Source: Pomacea canaliculata (Eukaryota > Mollusca > Gastropoda > Architaenioglossa > Ampullariidae). Taken from it: a DNA stretch of 64,000 nt. The stretch is from the NCBI RefSeq assembly GCF_003073045.1, contig NC_037591.1:20268819-20332818 (forward strand), read 5' to 3'. The translations under genes were made by a program, and so were the position numbers. Under the pieces are notes generated by a model. It ran no database searches, was not told where the DNA came from, and saw only the letters and a program-made list of their open reading frames with translations. This document shows positions 28,201-38,121 of this stretch, one piece after another (positions within the stretch are counted from its first letter, which is position 1; each line of letters begins with the position of its first letter).

Positions 28201-28925
28201 ATGTTGCCACACATATACACAAAGGCGCAGTATTCTTCATGACGCTGGTGGTCGGGGAATTAATGTGATCATGGTTTTCGCGATGAAAACAGAACGAGTT
28301 TCCAATCATCTAGTAACGACTGCCACTCGATCGTATGAAAACGAAAACATCAATGCTAAAAAGTCATCAGAACCTACAATGAATTCGTTAGATTTTTTAA
28401 CAACAAAGGATTAGTATTTTACACAAGAGTGTGGTGAACATTTGTATGTTTTCACTGTTTCAGTAAAAAGTCCTCAAATTCACTAATGGGCATTTCGCAA
28501 ACATGCGACACACAAAATAGGGGAAGTAATTCTCAGGTAAAGTTTTAAGCAGAATGTTTCTGTGAGTTGCTTTCCCCTTGATGATGGTGTCATGGACGTG
28601 TACAAACGATACAAGTCTGTATGTGTATGTTGTCTACAGTCGCAGCAACTTGCACAGTGGGAACAGCAATTAGTGTCTTAACAAAATCGAGAAAAAATTG
28701 CAATAGTAGTAATAACTGGGAAGTGGTGTAGCCTGGCAGTGCGCTCAGATTCGAATTTTTAAAAAAAAGCAAAAAAAAAAAAAAATAAATAATAAAAAAA
28801 AATCAACGGCTGGAAGCTCTGTTAAAAAAACAACAACTCTGTAACCGTTGAGTCTAAGATCAGACTTTATCGCAGAGGGCAACAAGATGCAGCTTTGTGT
28901 GGCAGCACATACACACAATAACAAT
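22201..28925. other. Gene-poor stretch with small tandem duplications
   Basis: No gene is supported on either strand. Two small direct duplications are visible: about 26,570-26,645 (two copies of ACATGAGGACCAT, spaced about 43 bp) and about 27,471-27,540 (two copies of TTACTGCAGTATTCATATTT, spaced about 39 bp). A G run lies at about 27,733-27,741. The stretch 25,900-27,050 is very AT-rich. There is a GT repeat near 23,862-23,885. Confidence 0.45.
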
Positions 28926-28929
28926 ATTA

Positions 28930-29420
28930 CAACACCTTTATATCTACTCTACCAAATAGCCGAAACAATGGACTGCCTCAGTCTTTTGTACTTCATGCAG
29001 GATCACAGATACGGCTTGACGATAAAAGCTGATGAAATGACCTCGACATGACATGCTTGTCCTCACGTAGAACTGTAGAAACTTTTAGAAGTGACTGTAG
29101 CGTAGGAAGACCCTGATCGGCTTTGTAAGTGTGTGTGGTGATGGATGGGAAGACTGACGGTGAACGACGTTGTATTCTTGTCACCCCCTTCTTAGTATCT
29201 TTTTACAAGGAGGCCGCTGTTTCCTGAAGTGTCTGCGCATTTGATTGGCAGATTCAGCCGAATGAAGCATTCTTTGAGCGCGGAGAAGATCGTTACTGCC
29301 GAAGCATTGTCAAGCTGCAAGAGACTCATTAGTTCCTCCAGTTCTTGATTCTGCTGCGCCGAAATAAATGCCTGATCAGCTTTGCTGCTTATGTGTGCTG
29401 CTTGTATGCACACAAAACAA
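28930..29420 (-). pseudogene. Decayed DUF4371/ZMYM-like (hAT-related) transposase fragment
   Basis: On the minus strand, from about 29,413 to 29,192, an open frame includes QELEELMSLLQLDNASAVTI followed by FSALKECFIRLNLPIKCAD. This matches the shape of the DUF4371 segment of hAT-type domesticated and mobile transposases (ee-hG-hh ... hhhhhK-hhhRhNLshsKCRG). After a stop, another frame further along (about 28,960) reads EVQKTEAVHCFGYLVE, which resembles the later AHYVHCxxHxLNL motif of the same domain. The order and spacing fit, but the conserved RGQxYDG motif is lost and the frames shift, so this is a dead remnant. The family call rests on recalled motif shape, not on an alignment. Confidence 0.42.
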
Positions 29421-29488
29421 TGTGCTTTTTAATTAGTTGTGCAAAAATATGAAGGCAAGGGTGCAACTCAAACCACGAGACTTGGAAT

Positions 29489-29810
29489 TTTTTAATTTTT
29501 TTTTTTTTTTTATTAGATGAAGCAGCAAACGCCCTTTCCGTTTGCGAGAGAGTTAATTACGCAAACCTAAACCTGTCGACAGTCTCGATGTCAGTCTACT
29601 CTGTGCTGCAAAGATGCATTAAGTCCTTTTAAACCTGCGAAAGGGCGTTTTCTGATTTATCTATTAAATAAAATTGAAAGTCTTGTGGTACCAATACTCT
29701 GTCGAGTGGGGAAGTTTGCTCCGCCACACGAGTATCGAACCGGAGCGCTTCTGGAATCGGACGCCAGTTCTGTCAGCACTCGCTGTCCCCACCAGAGTAA
29801 TCAAGTGCAC
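29489..29810 (-). mobile_element. tRNA-derived SINE-like element
   Basis: On the minus strand the head (29,795 down to about 29,725) has a box-A-like segment (AGCGAGTGCTGACAG) and, about 45 bases later, GGTTCGATAC, close to the RNA polymerase III box B consensus (plus-strand bases 29,732-29,741). The element ends at an A-rich tail, seen as a run of T on the plus strand at about 29,489-29,512. No clear target-site duplication was found. It could instead be a tRNA pseudogene plus unrelated DNA. Confidence 0.45.
29527..29650. repeat. Inverted repeat with 12-bp perfect arms
   Basis: AAACGCCCTTTC at 29,527-29,538 pairs with GAAAGGGCGTTT at 29,639-29,650. It lies inside the SINE-like element, near its tail. 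Confidence 0.6.
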
Positions 29811-30130
29811 AGTGTCCTAACGTATGTCGTCTCCTAAAATAAAAATAAAAAGACCCCCAGACCATCACTGCATCTCCCTTAATTGTAATCCTAGTTAACC
29901 TAGTGGAAGACCCAGACGTGCTGATCTGCGTAGATGCATCGGTCGTTACTTTATTCGTAGATTCGTAGATTTTTTATCTTGCGTAAATTGAGCTCCAGGT
30001 GGATTTTGTAAAGACAGTGGAACGGAGTTTTTTAAAAACTTTTTTAAAAGTAAAGCTTGTTTTGTTGCGTCGTCTGTACTGTTGTTGTTTTTCTGGTGTT
30101 GCTACCCAGCATTGTTTGTGGAACCAGCCC

Positions 30131-30245
30131 TAATACATCCCAGATCATATGACACTTTCAATAATGAAAACTGACTCGAACATTTGGTCTGGGTTTTGCG
30201 TAGACAGTTTTCAGCCTGAAAGCGCAATGTGATCTGGGATGTGTC
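30131..30245. repeat. Imperfect hairpin, about 40-bp arms (MITE-like)
   Basis: The left arm (30,131-30,173) contains ACATCCCAGATCA and ends AATGAAAACTG. The right arm (30,205-30,245) is its imperfect reverse complement (starting CAGTTTTCA, with TGATCTGGGATGTGT). The loop is about 31 bp. The palindrome resembles a short MITE, but no flanking target duplication is evident. Confidence 0.55.
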
Positions 30246-30681
30246 GGAATTGGACACTTCAGAATTCACAGCGTGCTTCTCAGTTCTGTCGAAGTATTGT
30301 ATGTTAGGAACAAATAAAATAATATATTAAAGCACGAAGCAAGTAACGGTCCCAACATGGGAGCTTATATTTTACACTCGTTACGTTTTTCTTGCATTTC
30401 ACTGCCATTATTCTGTTACATTTGCACAATACTCAGCAGAATATCAGGCTGGTTACCCGAGTGTCTTTGATGTTGTCACAAGCAGAGCACCAGACTCAGA
30501 CGGTCCACAACAGAGCCAAGACATGACAATTAAAAAATTAACACCAGCAGAGGTGTTTGGGTTACACGTTACAGTTAAATGATTAGTGATTTATGGATCT
30601 TTTTCGCCAGCTCGTCAGCCTTTGATCCATTTCTCATTCTAAGCAAAAAAAAAAAGACTTATTGTTTTGTTTATATTCTAG

Positions 30682-30804
30682 CGACTGTCATGGCAACAAG
30701 AGGCGTGAAGATAAAAGTATATATCTCTCTGAGCCCTCAGTTTCCACCCATTCCCGTATACTGGAGCAAGGACTTTCGGTGTCACACGTTTTATACACAA
30801 GAAG
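30682..30804 (+). other. Putative 5' leader exon of lectin copy A
   Basis: Flanked by TTTATATTCTAG before 30,682 and a donor GTAAAT after 30,804. The segment is conserved upstream of every lectin gene in the array, including GTATACTGGAGCAAGGACTT. It holds an ATG at 30,690 with an open frame, but no acceptor upstream of the lectin ATG at 31,280 puts that frame in phase with the lectin. The type 2 versions have early stops. It is therefore more likely 5'UTR, possibly with an upstream ORF. No transcript evidence is available. Confidence 0.45.
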
Positions 30805-31279
30805 GTAAATTTTTACCTTTACCTTTTTTATAATGATTTTTAAGATTTGAAATTATGGTAAATAATGTGTCTTTATAGTGTCTTTAAAGATTTTTCCCAG
30901 TTTGTTTTAATTATCGTAATATTAGGTTGACTTCTACGATAATACGTGATTCATACTCGCTATTTTTTCCTAATAGATGACACAAAAGAGTGATAAAGAA
31001 CCAGTGGAGAAGGGTGAACTTCAATGTACTATACTACACAACTGCGCTGTGAAATTATTTTCTAAACGAGAACCCATCATACTTTCGAATCGCGATGTGA
31101 AATGATTTTCAGATATGGTAGTCCTAACGCTGTAGTATTGTGAAACCGTCAGACTGTAGTAGATTACTCTCGTGACATAATTACGTCTTCCCGTGTTTAC
31201 ACACGTGGCACTAAGTGGATGGGTGTGACACTTACAACTGCTTTTGTCTGTAAGTCAGGTGCAGGTCCTTGTTTACACG

Positions 31280-32546
31280 ATGGCCCTCAATCCGTTCATG
31301 GTGTTCCATCTTTTCCTGACGGATGTGGCCTTGCAGGGTCACCCAGAAATGCTCGATCAGTCCGTGTACGTCACTTCCCCTTTGACATGCGCGGCGCGCT
31401 GTCTGAGCATTGACCTGTGTCAGGCGTTTTTCCTCAAGAAGTCTGAAGACAAGTACAGGTGTACGCCGGCATACCGTCGCTTTGTTCGCCAGCTAGGCTA
31501 CACATTCATCTTCTCAGAGGGTCAGGATCTGTACCACGTGCATGGAGGTCAGTGTGTGTCGTCTGCCCAGCATAAAAATACGTCTTCCCTCCCTCCCCCT
31601 CCTATCTCGGGTTTTTATGTTGTTCATATCCGTAAAAGGAAGCAAAGAGAAAATGATGTTCTTCTCTCACGACACGAGCGCCCACACACAGTACACATTA
31701 GCTACAAAAAAAAAATAAAAATGAAAATAACGACAGAAATAAAACGGTTTGTGAATGCATGAGTGTGTGTATGCATGTGTATGTGTGTGTGTGTGATTTA
31801 CCTGCAGTCGCTGGAGATGAAGTAAAGACGTTGACATGATTACATTTTCAGACAGGTGCAAGCCAGACAGCGGCCTGTACTGGTACACGTATCTCCAGTT
31901 CTGCTTCATGTTCAGTTCCCAGCAGGCTACCTACAATGTCGCCAAGCAGGACTGTGAGGCTAAGGGCTTTCGCATAGTTGACCTAAACATGGACCTCAAG
32001 TACAACATGACGAGACTTCGCATCCTGCACTTTTCAGGTAACGGTTTTAAGAAAAAGGTGGTGTTTTTTTTTCTTCGGTGTCCAGTAACCATGGCCACTA
32101 CTTCATTATCTTTACTCTAGGACACCTTTGCTATCGCTTTATCAGTGTGGTTCCCTGAGTAGAACATCTGCTGGGTCTGAACATTATAACTTTATCATCA
32201 TCATCATCTGTCTACCTGCTTTCGTCATTAATTTACGTTTGTCTATCACTCTTTCTGTTTACTATCTCTTCCATGTATACTGATTCCAGAAGCGAATTGA
32301 TTTTGATTTTGTGATTTTGCAGATTTAAATCAGCGGTCGTACTTCATTGGGGCGGAGAGAAGTCCTGGTCAAAACAACTGGACATGGGTGGATGGATCAG
32401 CAGCCAAGAACCTGGACTGGGCTCCAGGTCAACCAAGTGGCGTCACAGAAAATTGCATCGATCTTCACTTGTATCGTGATTTCAGAATCAATGACCAGGG
32501 TTGTGAGTATAGCCTAGGATATGTTTGTGAGCTACCGAATCCATAA
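31280..32546 (+). CDS. Type 1 PAN/apple plus C-type lectin gene, copy A
   Basis: Three exons, 31280-31547, 31852-32037 and 32323-32546, joined by two phase 1 introns (donors GTCAGT and GTAACG; acceptors TTTTCAG and TTTGCAG), encode 225 aa. Residues 1-19 form a short hydrophobic signal peptide. Residues 30-90 look like a PAN/apple module (Cys 37, 41, 47, 61). Residues 92-225 are a long-form CTLD: Cys92/107 for the extra N-terminal loop, Cys124 with Cys220, Cys196 with Cys212, YFIGAE in place of WIGL, and WTWVDGS. The calcium-site triplet is Q188-P189-S190 instead of QPD or EPN; E194 and N208-D209 are kept. Sequons occur at N141 and N170. The protein is probably secreted; the ligand is unknown. 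Against copy B it has 11 base changes, all in exons 1-2. Start chosen at the ATG that begins the signal peptide. Confidence 0.86.
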
Positions 32547-32929
32547 CATCGTCTCACCTTCTGCAGGATTACGTGGAGCAATCATCAAATATTTTATACT
32601 GAACTAAGTCGACCAGGATAATGCGACTATGATCTAAAGCCAAGACTTAATATGCGAGGAGACAATCGACCATCGATGGCAGAAATTTTTAGTCGATTTC
32701 ACCACGAACTTGTATTACTGGACTGCTGGCAGACGATTCTTTTTCCAGTTAACTACTAAAACGAGGCAGATTTGTTCAAAGCCTCCGGCTTAGTCACATT
32801 CATTGTTAAGGCTCGCCGAGACTAACAGTGGAGAACTTTACAAGAGGCTAAGCGTTGGTCTCGGCAGACAGACAGCAGTCCACCTATACACGTCCATGAG
32901 TCAGCTTAGCGTGTTCGATTTGGTCCTGG

Positions 32930-32935
32930 AATAAA
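32930..32935 (+). other. Candidate polyadenylation signal, copy A
   Basis: AATAAA about 385 bases after the type 1 stop codon, in a segment conserved in all type 1 copies (40011-40016 and 50997-51002). Confidence 0.45.
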
Positions 32936-33021
32936 TGGATTGCAATTTAGGTCGCGGTAGAATCGTCACGATCAGGTGATCGATAGTGAGGTTGTCACGT
33001 TTGTTGTTACTCTTTATCTGC

Positions 33022-33358
33022 AGACATCTGTACAGCTTTGCACAATCAGCTGTACGTATGTGTGTATGATAATACAAGAACGAGATGGAAAATAGAAAGA
33101 GTAACAGATATGCACCCTGATATCAACGAAGGAAGCAGAGATGATGTTGATGATGATGGTCAACTTCTCATTTTATGCCAAGACCACAAAATCGGAAGTG
33201 ATCGAGTACATTTATATACTATGAGAACTTGCATAGCTACCTGAAAAGTGCAGGAGGCGAAGTCTCGTCATGTTGTACTTGAGGTCCGTGTTTAGGACAG
33301 CTAAGCGAAAGCCCTTAGCCTCACAGTCCTGCTTGGCGACACTGTACAGACATCTGTA
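33022..33358 (-). repeat. Inverted fragment of a type 2 lectin gene with 12-bp flanking duplication
   Basis: Bases 33,034-33,346 are the reverse complement, with few differences, of 33,859-34,178: the second half of type 2 exon 2 plus most of intron 2. CAGACATCTGTA occurs directly at both edges (33,022-33,033 and 33,347-33,358). The same site in the other copies (about 40,104 and 51,090) has a single CAGACATCTGTA and no insert. The arms (about 315 bp) and about 510 bp of spacer could form a large hairpin. Confidence 0.85.
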
Positions 33359-33407
33359 AAGAAAACAATCTCCAAATCGCAAAGAAAATGTACCAAGCAT
33401 CTACACA

Positions 33408-33532
33408 TTCATCTTCTCGGAGGGTCAGCATCTGTATCACGTGCATGGAGGTCAGTGTGTGTCGTCTGCCCAACATGGAAGTTACATATTTTGTCATATT
33501 ATTTATTTTATTTCGGTCATCATCATCATCAT

Positions 33533-33564
<32 letters not shown>

Positions 33565-34419
33565 GCTTCCAGTCCATGTTGCTGATACACAAAGATCCAG
33601 AATCTCATTAAACGATGCGCGCTTCGGAGAGAGGAAAATATAAAATTGGGAATAATCGAAGGGGAGAGATATAGCTGTATTATAAGCCCATTAAGTTAAT
33701 GACCATTACGCTTAGTTGAAGAGGTACATTCTTGTGGATAATCGTACATTATTAGGCATATTCATTATTACATTTTCAGACAAGTGCAAGCCAGAAAGCG
33801 GCCTGTACTGGTACCGTATCTCCAGTTCTGCTTCATGATCAGTTCCCAGCAGGCTACCTACAGTGTCGCCAAGCAGGATTGTGAGGCTAAGGGCTTTCGC
33901 TTAGCTTTCCTAAACACGGACCTCAAGTACAACATGACGAGACTTCGCCTCCTGCACTTTTCAGGTAGCTATGCAAGTTCTCATAGTATATAAATGTACT
34001 CGATCACTTCCGATTTTGTGGTCTTGGCATAAAATGAGAAATTGACCATCATCATCAACATCATCTCTGCTTCCTTCGTTGATGTCAGGGTGCATGTCTG
34101 TTATTCTTTCTATTTTCCATCTCGTTCTTGTATTATCATACATACATACGTACAGCTGATTCCAGCTGCAAAGCTGTACTGTTTTGATTTTGCAGATTTT
34201 AGTCAACGGTCGTACTTCATTGGGGCGGAGAGAGGTCCTGGTCAAAACACCTGGACATGGGTGGACGGATCGGAAGTCAAGAACCTGGACTGGGCTCCAG
34301 GTGAACCCAGCAACGCAACAGAAAATTGCATTGATCTTATTTTCTTTGGTACATTTCGCATGAATGACGAGAATTGTGCCTATGGCCTAGGGTACGTGTG
34401 TGATGTACCGAATCCATAG
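33408..34419 (+). pseudogene. Type 2 lectin, 5'-truncated and frameshifted copy
   Basis: Only the last 43 bases of coding exon 1 remain (33408-33450), joined directly to DNA that normally lies behind the type 1 gene. Exon 2 (33780-33964) is 185 bases instead of 186: a C is missing at about 33,815 (GGTACCGTATC against GGTACCCGTATC), which shifts the frame. Exon 3 (34196-34419) is intact and encodes the same CTLD end as the 45-kb copy (EPSNATENC, MNDENC, stop TAG). With no start exon and a shifted exon 2 it is probably a pseudogene. The splice sites survive, so exon 3 could still be spliced to an upstream phase 1 exon. AATAAA lies at 34487-34492. Confidence 0.8.
33517..33565. repeat. Compound (TCA)n(CAG)n microsatellite, unit 1
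   Basis: In intron 1 of the type 2 gene. Six TCA then three CAG, one TAG and seven CAG. Units 2 and 3 have eight TCA and uninterrupted CAG tracts. Confidence 0.9.
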
Positions 34420-37405
34420 CATCGTATCACCTTCTGAAAGATAACGTGGCGACATCATAGACTATCTTGTGGCCGGACAACTCCATAATAAACCAAGTCG
34501 ACCAGAGCTATTTGACTATGATGTAAAGGCAGTTCGACTCAGCCAACACTAAAACTGTCTTAGAGACGATCACAGATGACAGAAATTTCTAGTCTTTTTT
34601 GTCATCTTGGCGTGTTAAATTTGGTCTTGGAATTGATGAAGTGATATGTAGTCGTGGTAGAATCGTCCCAATCTATTTAATTTATAATGAAGTTGTCCAC
34701 CTTTGTTGTGACACTTTATCTGAATGCATGTTTCTGTATAGAAAACAATTTCCTAATCGCAAAGAAACATTCGATGTCTGCCCACACAGATACACACATA
34801 CCTGACACACACACACACACACAGAATGTATCCTATCCCCTACAGACTTGTACAATCTTACAAAGCAACTGACCTGATGGTGTCTTTGCAGCAGATTATG
34901 TCCAACTTATGTCCACTTATTAATTTGCCTATTTTTAATGTATACTATTATTCCTTTACTGGAAATGGAGATGTGATGGTCTTAAAGGGTTTCTTGAAAA
35001 ACGTTGTACATTACAGGTCACAAGGTAAGCCTTTGTGGACACTCACTGTTGTCTCCTTGTTATCTTGTCGGACACGATTAAGTCCCTTCGCATAGCAGGC
35101 TGAGGGTGACAAACTCTCCTGTAATCGTGTCCTTTTGTTTATAGATATGTCCTGACGTGAATATCAGCTATAAATAGCCATGTTTATGTGTTTTTTGACA
35201 TTTCTAGATATCGATGATGATCGCCATGTTTGCATTTTCCTGAAGTGGGTTGTGGCTCTTTTCCTTTCACTCTTCGCATCATCGCCATTGGCAATTGACT
35301 AACTGAAGGTCTCGCGTGTGGAGAAAAGAGAAATAATGAAAGCAAGTCTCTAGGAAAACCCATCTCTAGGAAAACGATAAACAGAGCCAGTCTACACATC
35401 TGTGTAAAGGAGAAGCCTTAATCCAGTCCAAGAGGTAGTTTATCGACATCTCTTCTTAAAAACATTCTTCTAGTAATTCTTGAACTGTGTGACTTTTAAT
35501 CTACAGTCATCTGCTGAATTTCCTATCATCTGCCAATCTCCTCATGTTACCGTTGCCTAGACTTCAGATACCAATCAAGCTGGTACAGCAAAGCCTTTTG
35601 CTGTGTCCGACGACCGAAGTCTTGTACTGATCTGTCTTAGCAAGTTTTCAGTAACATGTTAAACAGCTCCAGGCTATCCTCACCGGTGTAACGGTAAACA
35701 ATCAATTCATTACAAGAGATTATCTTTGAATATTTCATCTCAAAAACATTGAGTTTCTGAAGAATTTTTGAAATATATCATTGACTTTTGATTACAGGGA
35801 TCTTCCCTTGTTTAATACCAAACTGTTTAGTGTTGGATGCTAAATTTCTCACCACCTGTCACTCTCTTCAGTTTTATTACCTTGTCAAGAGAAACCTGCT
35901 GTCTAAAGCTTCACAGAAGAAAAAAACTGTAACACAGTGGAGTAAACTAGTCTATAAAAACTGTTTTGAACATCAATCTCAATACGTTACAGAAAATTGA
36001 AATCAAGTTCGGTTGTCGCAGTCCTTTCTTAGATATGCTATAGCAATTATTATCCCATTGGTTTATGTGAAGTCCAAAGATAACATAAATAAATTTTCTG
36101 TCACTATTATTATGTAGCAGTCTGTTCTTTTGTTCTCAGTTACTACTCCATCAGTAAATGCACCAACGTCTGCTTTGCTCAGACGTAAAGCCATCAACTA
36201 GAAGTAAATATAAACAAAGATCACTTGTTTGAATAGCTGCAAACTGTATTTAACTCAGTTTTTGCGTATGAATTTCCCTTCCGTCGATTGTGCGGAAGTA
36301 GGCACGAGTTTTACAGGAATTTTAAAAACCTTTACCTGAGTACTTCAGCTTACCTGATGATTACTTTTACTTCACTTTTTAAAGCTCATTGAACTCACTG
36401 TAAGTAGGGGGAATAAACTTTATAATGTATTGCTGTTGTGGTTATTGTCTTCTTCTGGTTGTTAATTTTTTATAATTTGTTTGAAAAGCGCTTTTAGGAA
36501 AAATAAATATATATATGAGCAGGATATGCTGCTGTTGTTTTTTTGTTGTTTTTTTCGCAGTAAATCTGTAGAAGATGAACAGAAGAGCAGAAAGAGTAGA
36601 AAACACTTGTGAAAAAAGATGGAGAAAGATTTTATTTTTACCCAAGACGACGGTTACTACAGAGTCCTTAAAAATTTGAAAAATGTTACGAAATGCGTGC
36701 TAATCCTGTAAATTTTTACGATTAATGTTTTTGAACAATAACAATTAATAAACACATATAACCAAATTATATAGAAAATACGATAGAAATATACAGAAAT
36801 GTTTAGCGACATATTTAGAAAATAAATATCTAGAAAATATAAAAGAAATGTACTAATTAATTAATTATCAAATTTATAGAGCGCATTTCTCCATTGTCAG
36901 CCGGACTCAAAGTACTATACAAGTAGGCGCGCTGGCACCTTTCTCTGTAAGTGTCAGGTTACTGTCATGAACACAGAAATGTAGACAGCAAATTATTAAT
37001 TAATTAGATTTCTACAGAGTTTTGCTTAATATCACTGTACTCTGAAAGGAGTTACCTTGTATCTATTCCCGTTGCAGGTCTTATTTTCGGGTTTTTTGTT
37101 TTGTTTTGTTTTTTCTTTTGGATGCTGACATGGTTGCCACTTCTTCCACGAAGCCGTTTTGTCATCTAATCAAATATTGAGCATTAGCTTAAAGGAAGTG
37201 TGAATTAATAATGTGGATGTTGAAATTCGCTGGAAAGACAATCTTGCGAACTACCCAGCAGAAAATTCCACCTAAAGCTGTCGATGGTTTCTGAAAGATA
37301 AAGTTACATGCTAACAATGGATAATTAATTTTTCGCCAGCTCGCAAGCCTTTGACCATGTCATCATTCTAAGTACAAACTTTTATCGTTTTTTCCTATAT
37401 ATTAG
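34420..37405. other. Spacer between type 2 and type 1 genes, unit 1
   Basis: No coding exon recognised. It holds AATAAA at 34487-34492, a CA repeat at about 34,805-34,822, a small hairpin ACGTCTG-N7-CAGACGT at 36,166-36,186, AT-rich DNA near 36,700-36,860 and a retroelement-tail-like piece at 36,853-37,008. The part from about 36,160 is homologous to the 3' flank of the type 1 gene near 40,860, showing that the two gene types arose by duplication with their flanks. Confidence 0.6.
36853..37008 (-). mobile_element. Short LINE/SINE-tail-like element, unit 1
   Basis: On the minus strand it reads TATAGTACTTTGAGTCCGGC, a spacer, then AATGCGCTCTATAAATTTG and an (AATT)n end. This is the same kind of tail as at 18,704. 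TTAATTAATTA-type sequence is present on both sides, which could be a target duplication or the repeat tail. Confidence 0.5.
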
Positions 37406-37516
37406 CTACTAACATGGCAACAAAAAGAGTGGACAGGAAAATCAAAGTTCCAAACCCTCAGTTTGCCGTGTACTGGAGCAAGGACTTTCGGTGTCTCACG
37501 TTTTGTGCAAAAGAAG
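37406..37516 (+). other. Putative 5' leader exon of lectin copy B
   Basis: Between TATATATTAG and donor GTAATT. Contains ATG at 37,414 and an open frame with VYWSKDFRC, parallel to the copy A leader. As in copy A, a join in phase with the lectin start was not found, so UTR or an upstream ORF is more likely than an N-terminal extension. Confidence 0.45.
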
Positions 37517-38121
37517 GTAATTTTGTAACTTTGTTTTTTTCTCTTTACTTTTTTGGCAACTATTAACATAATGTCATGAAGTATTTATCTCGTTATATTT
37601 AAATTGTCAGAATATTTAGGTAAATTTATACGATAATATTAGGCTTATACTTGCTATTTTTCCAAACAGCTGACACATAAAAATGCTAAAGAACGAGGGG
37701 GGAGGGACCTCAATGTGCTATAGAGCACAACTGTGTTGTAAAATTATTTTCTGGGAAAGAACTCGTGATACTTTAGAATTCCGATGTTAAATAATATTCA
37801 GATGTATTGTGAAATCGTGATATTGTTCAGGCGACGAGATGTATAGCTGACAGGTGTCTCCTCAAAAGTCGTTTCAAGATAGATATCCCTTCCTCTTGAA
37901 AACAGATATATGTTTGCTTGCTGTTGTTTCCACTTATAAAGGTATTTTACTTAGATCTTAACAAACCGTTCTGCACATTAAGTTTTTCTTTAATAAATGG
38001 TTAGACCACTTTCATTCCATAATTACACCTTCCCGTGTTTACACACCTCGCACTAAGTGGATGGGTGTGACACTTACAACTGCTTTTGTCTGTAAGTCAG
38101 GTGCAGGTCCTTGTTTACACG

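Noticed and set aside
31244..31762. 172-codon frame reading through lectin exon 1 into the intron
   Set aside because: The part after residue 89 of the lectin is intron: a donor lies at 31,548 and all copies resume with conserved CTLD sequence after an acceptor at 31,852.
33961..34245. Minus-strand frames with DVDDDGQ inside type 2 intron 2
   Set aside because: They are antisense to the intron and exon 3; conserved between units only because the DNA is duplicated.
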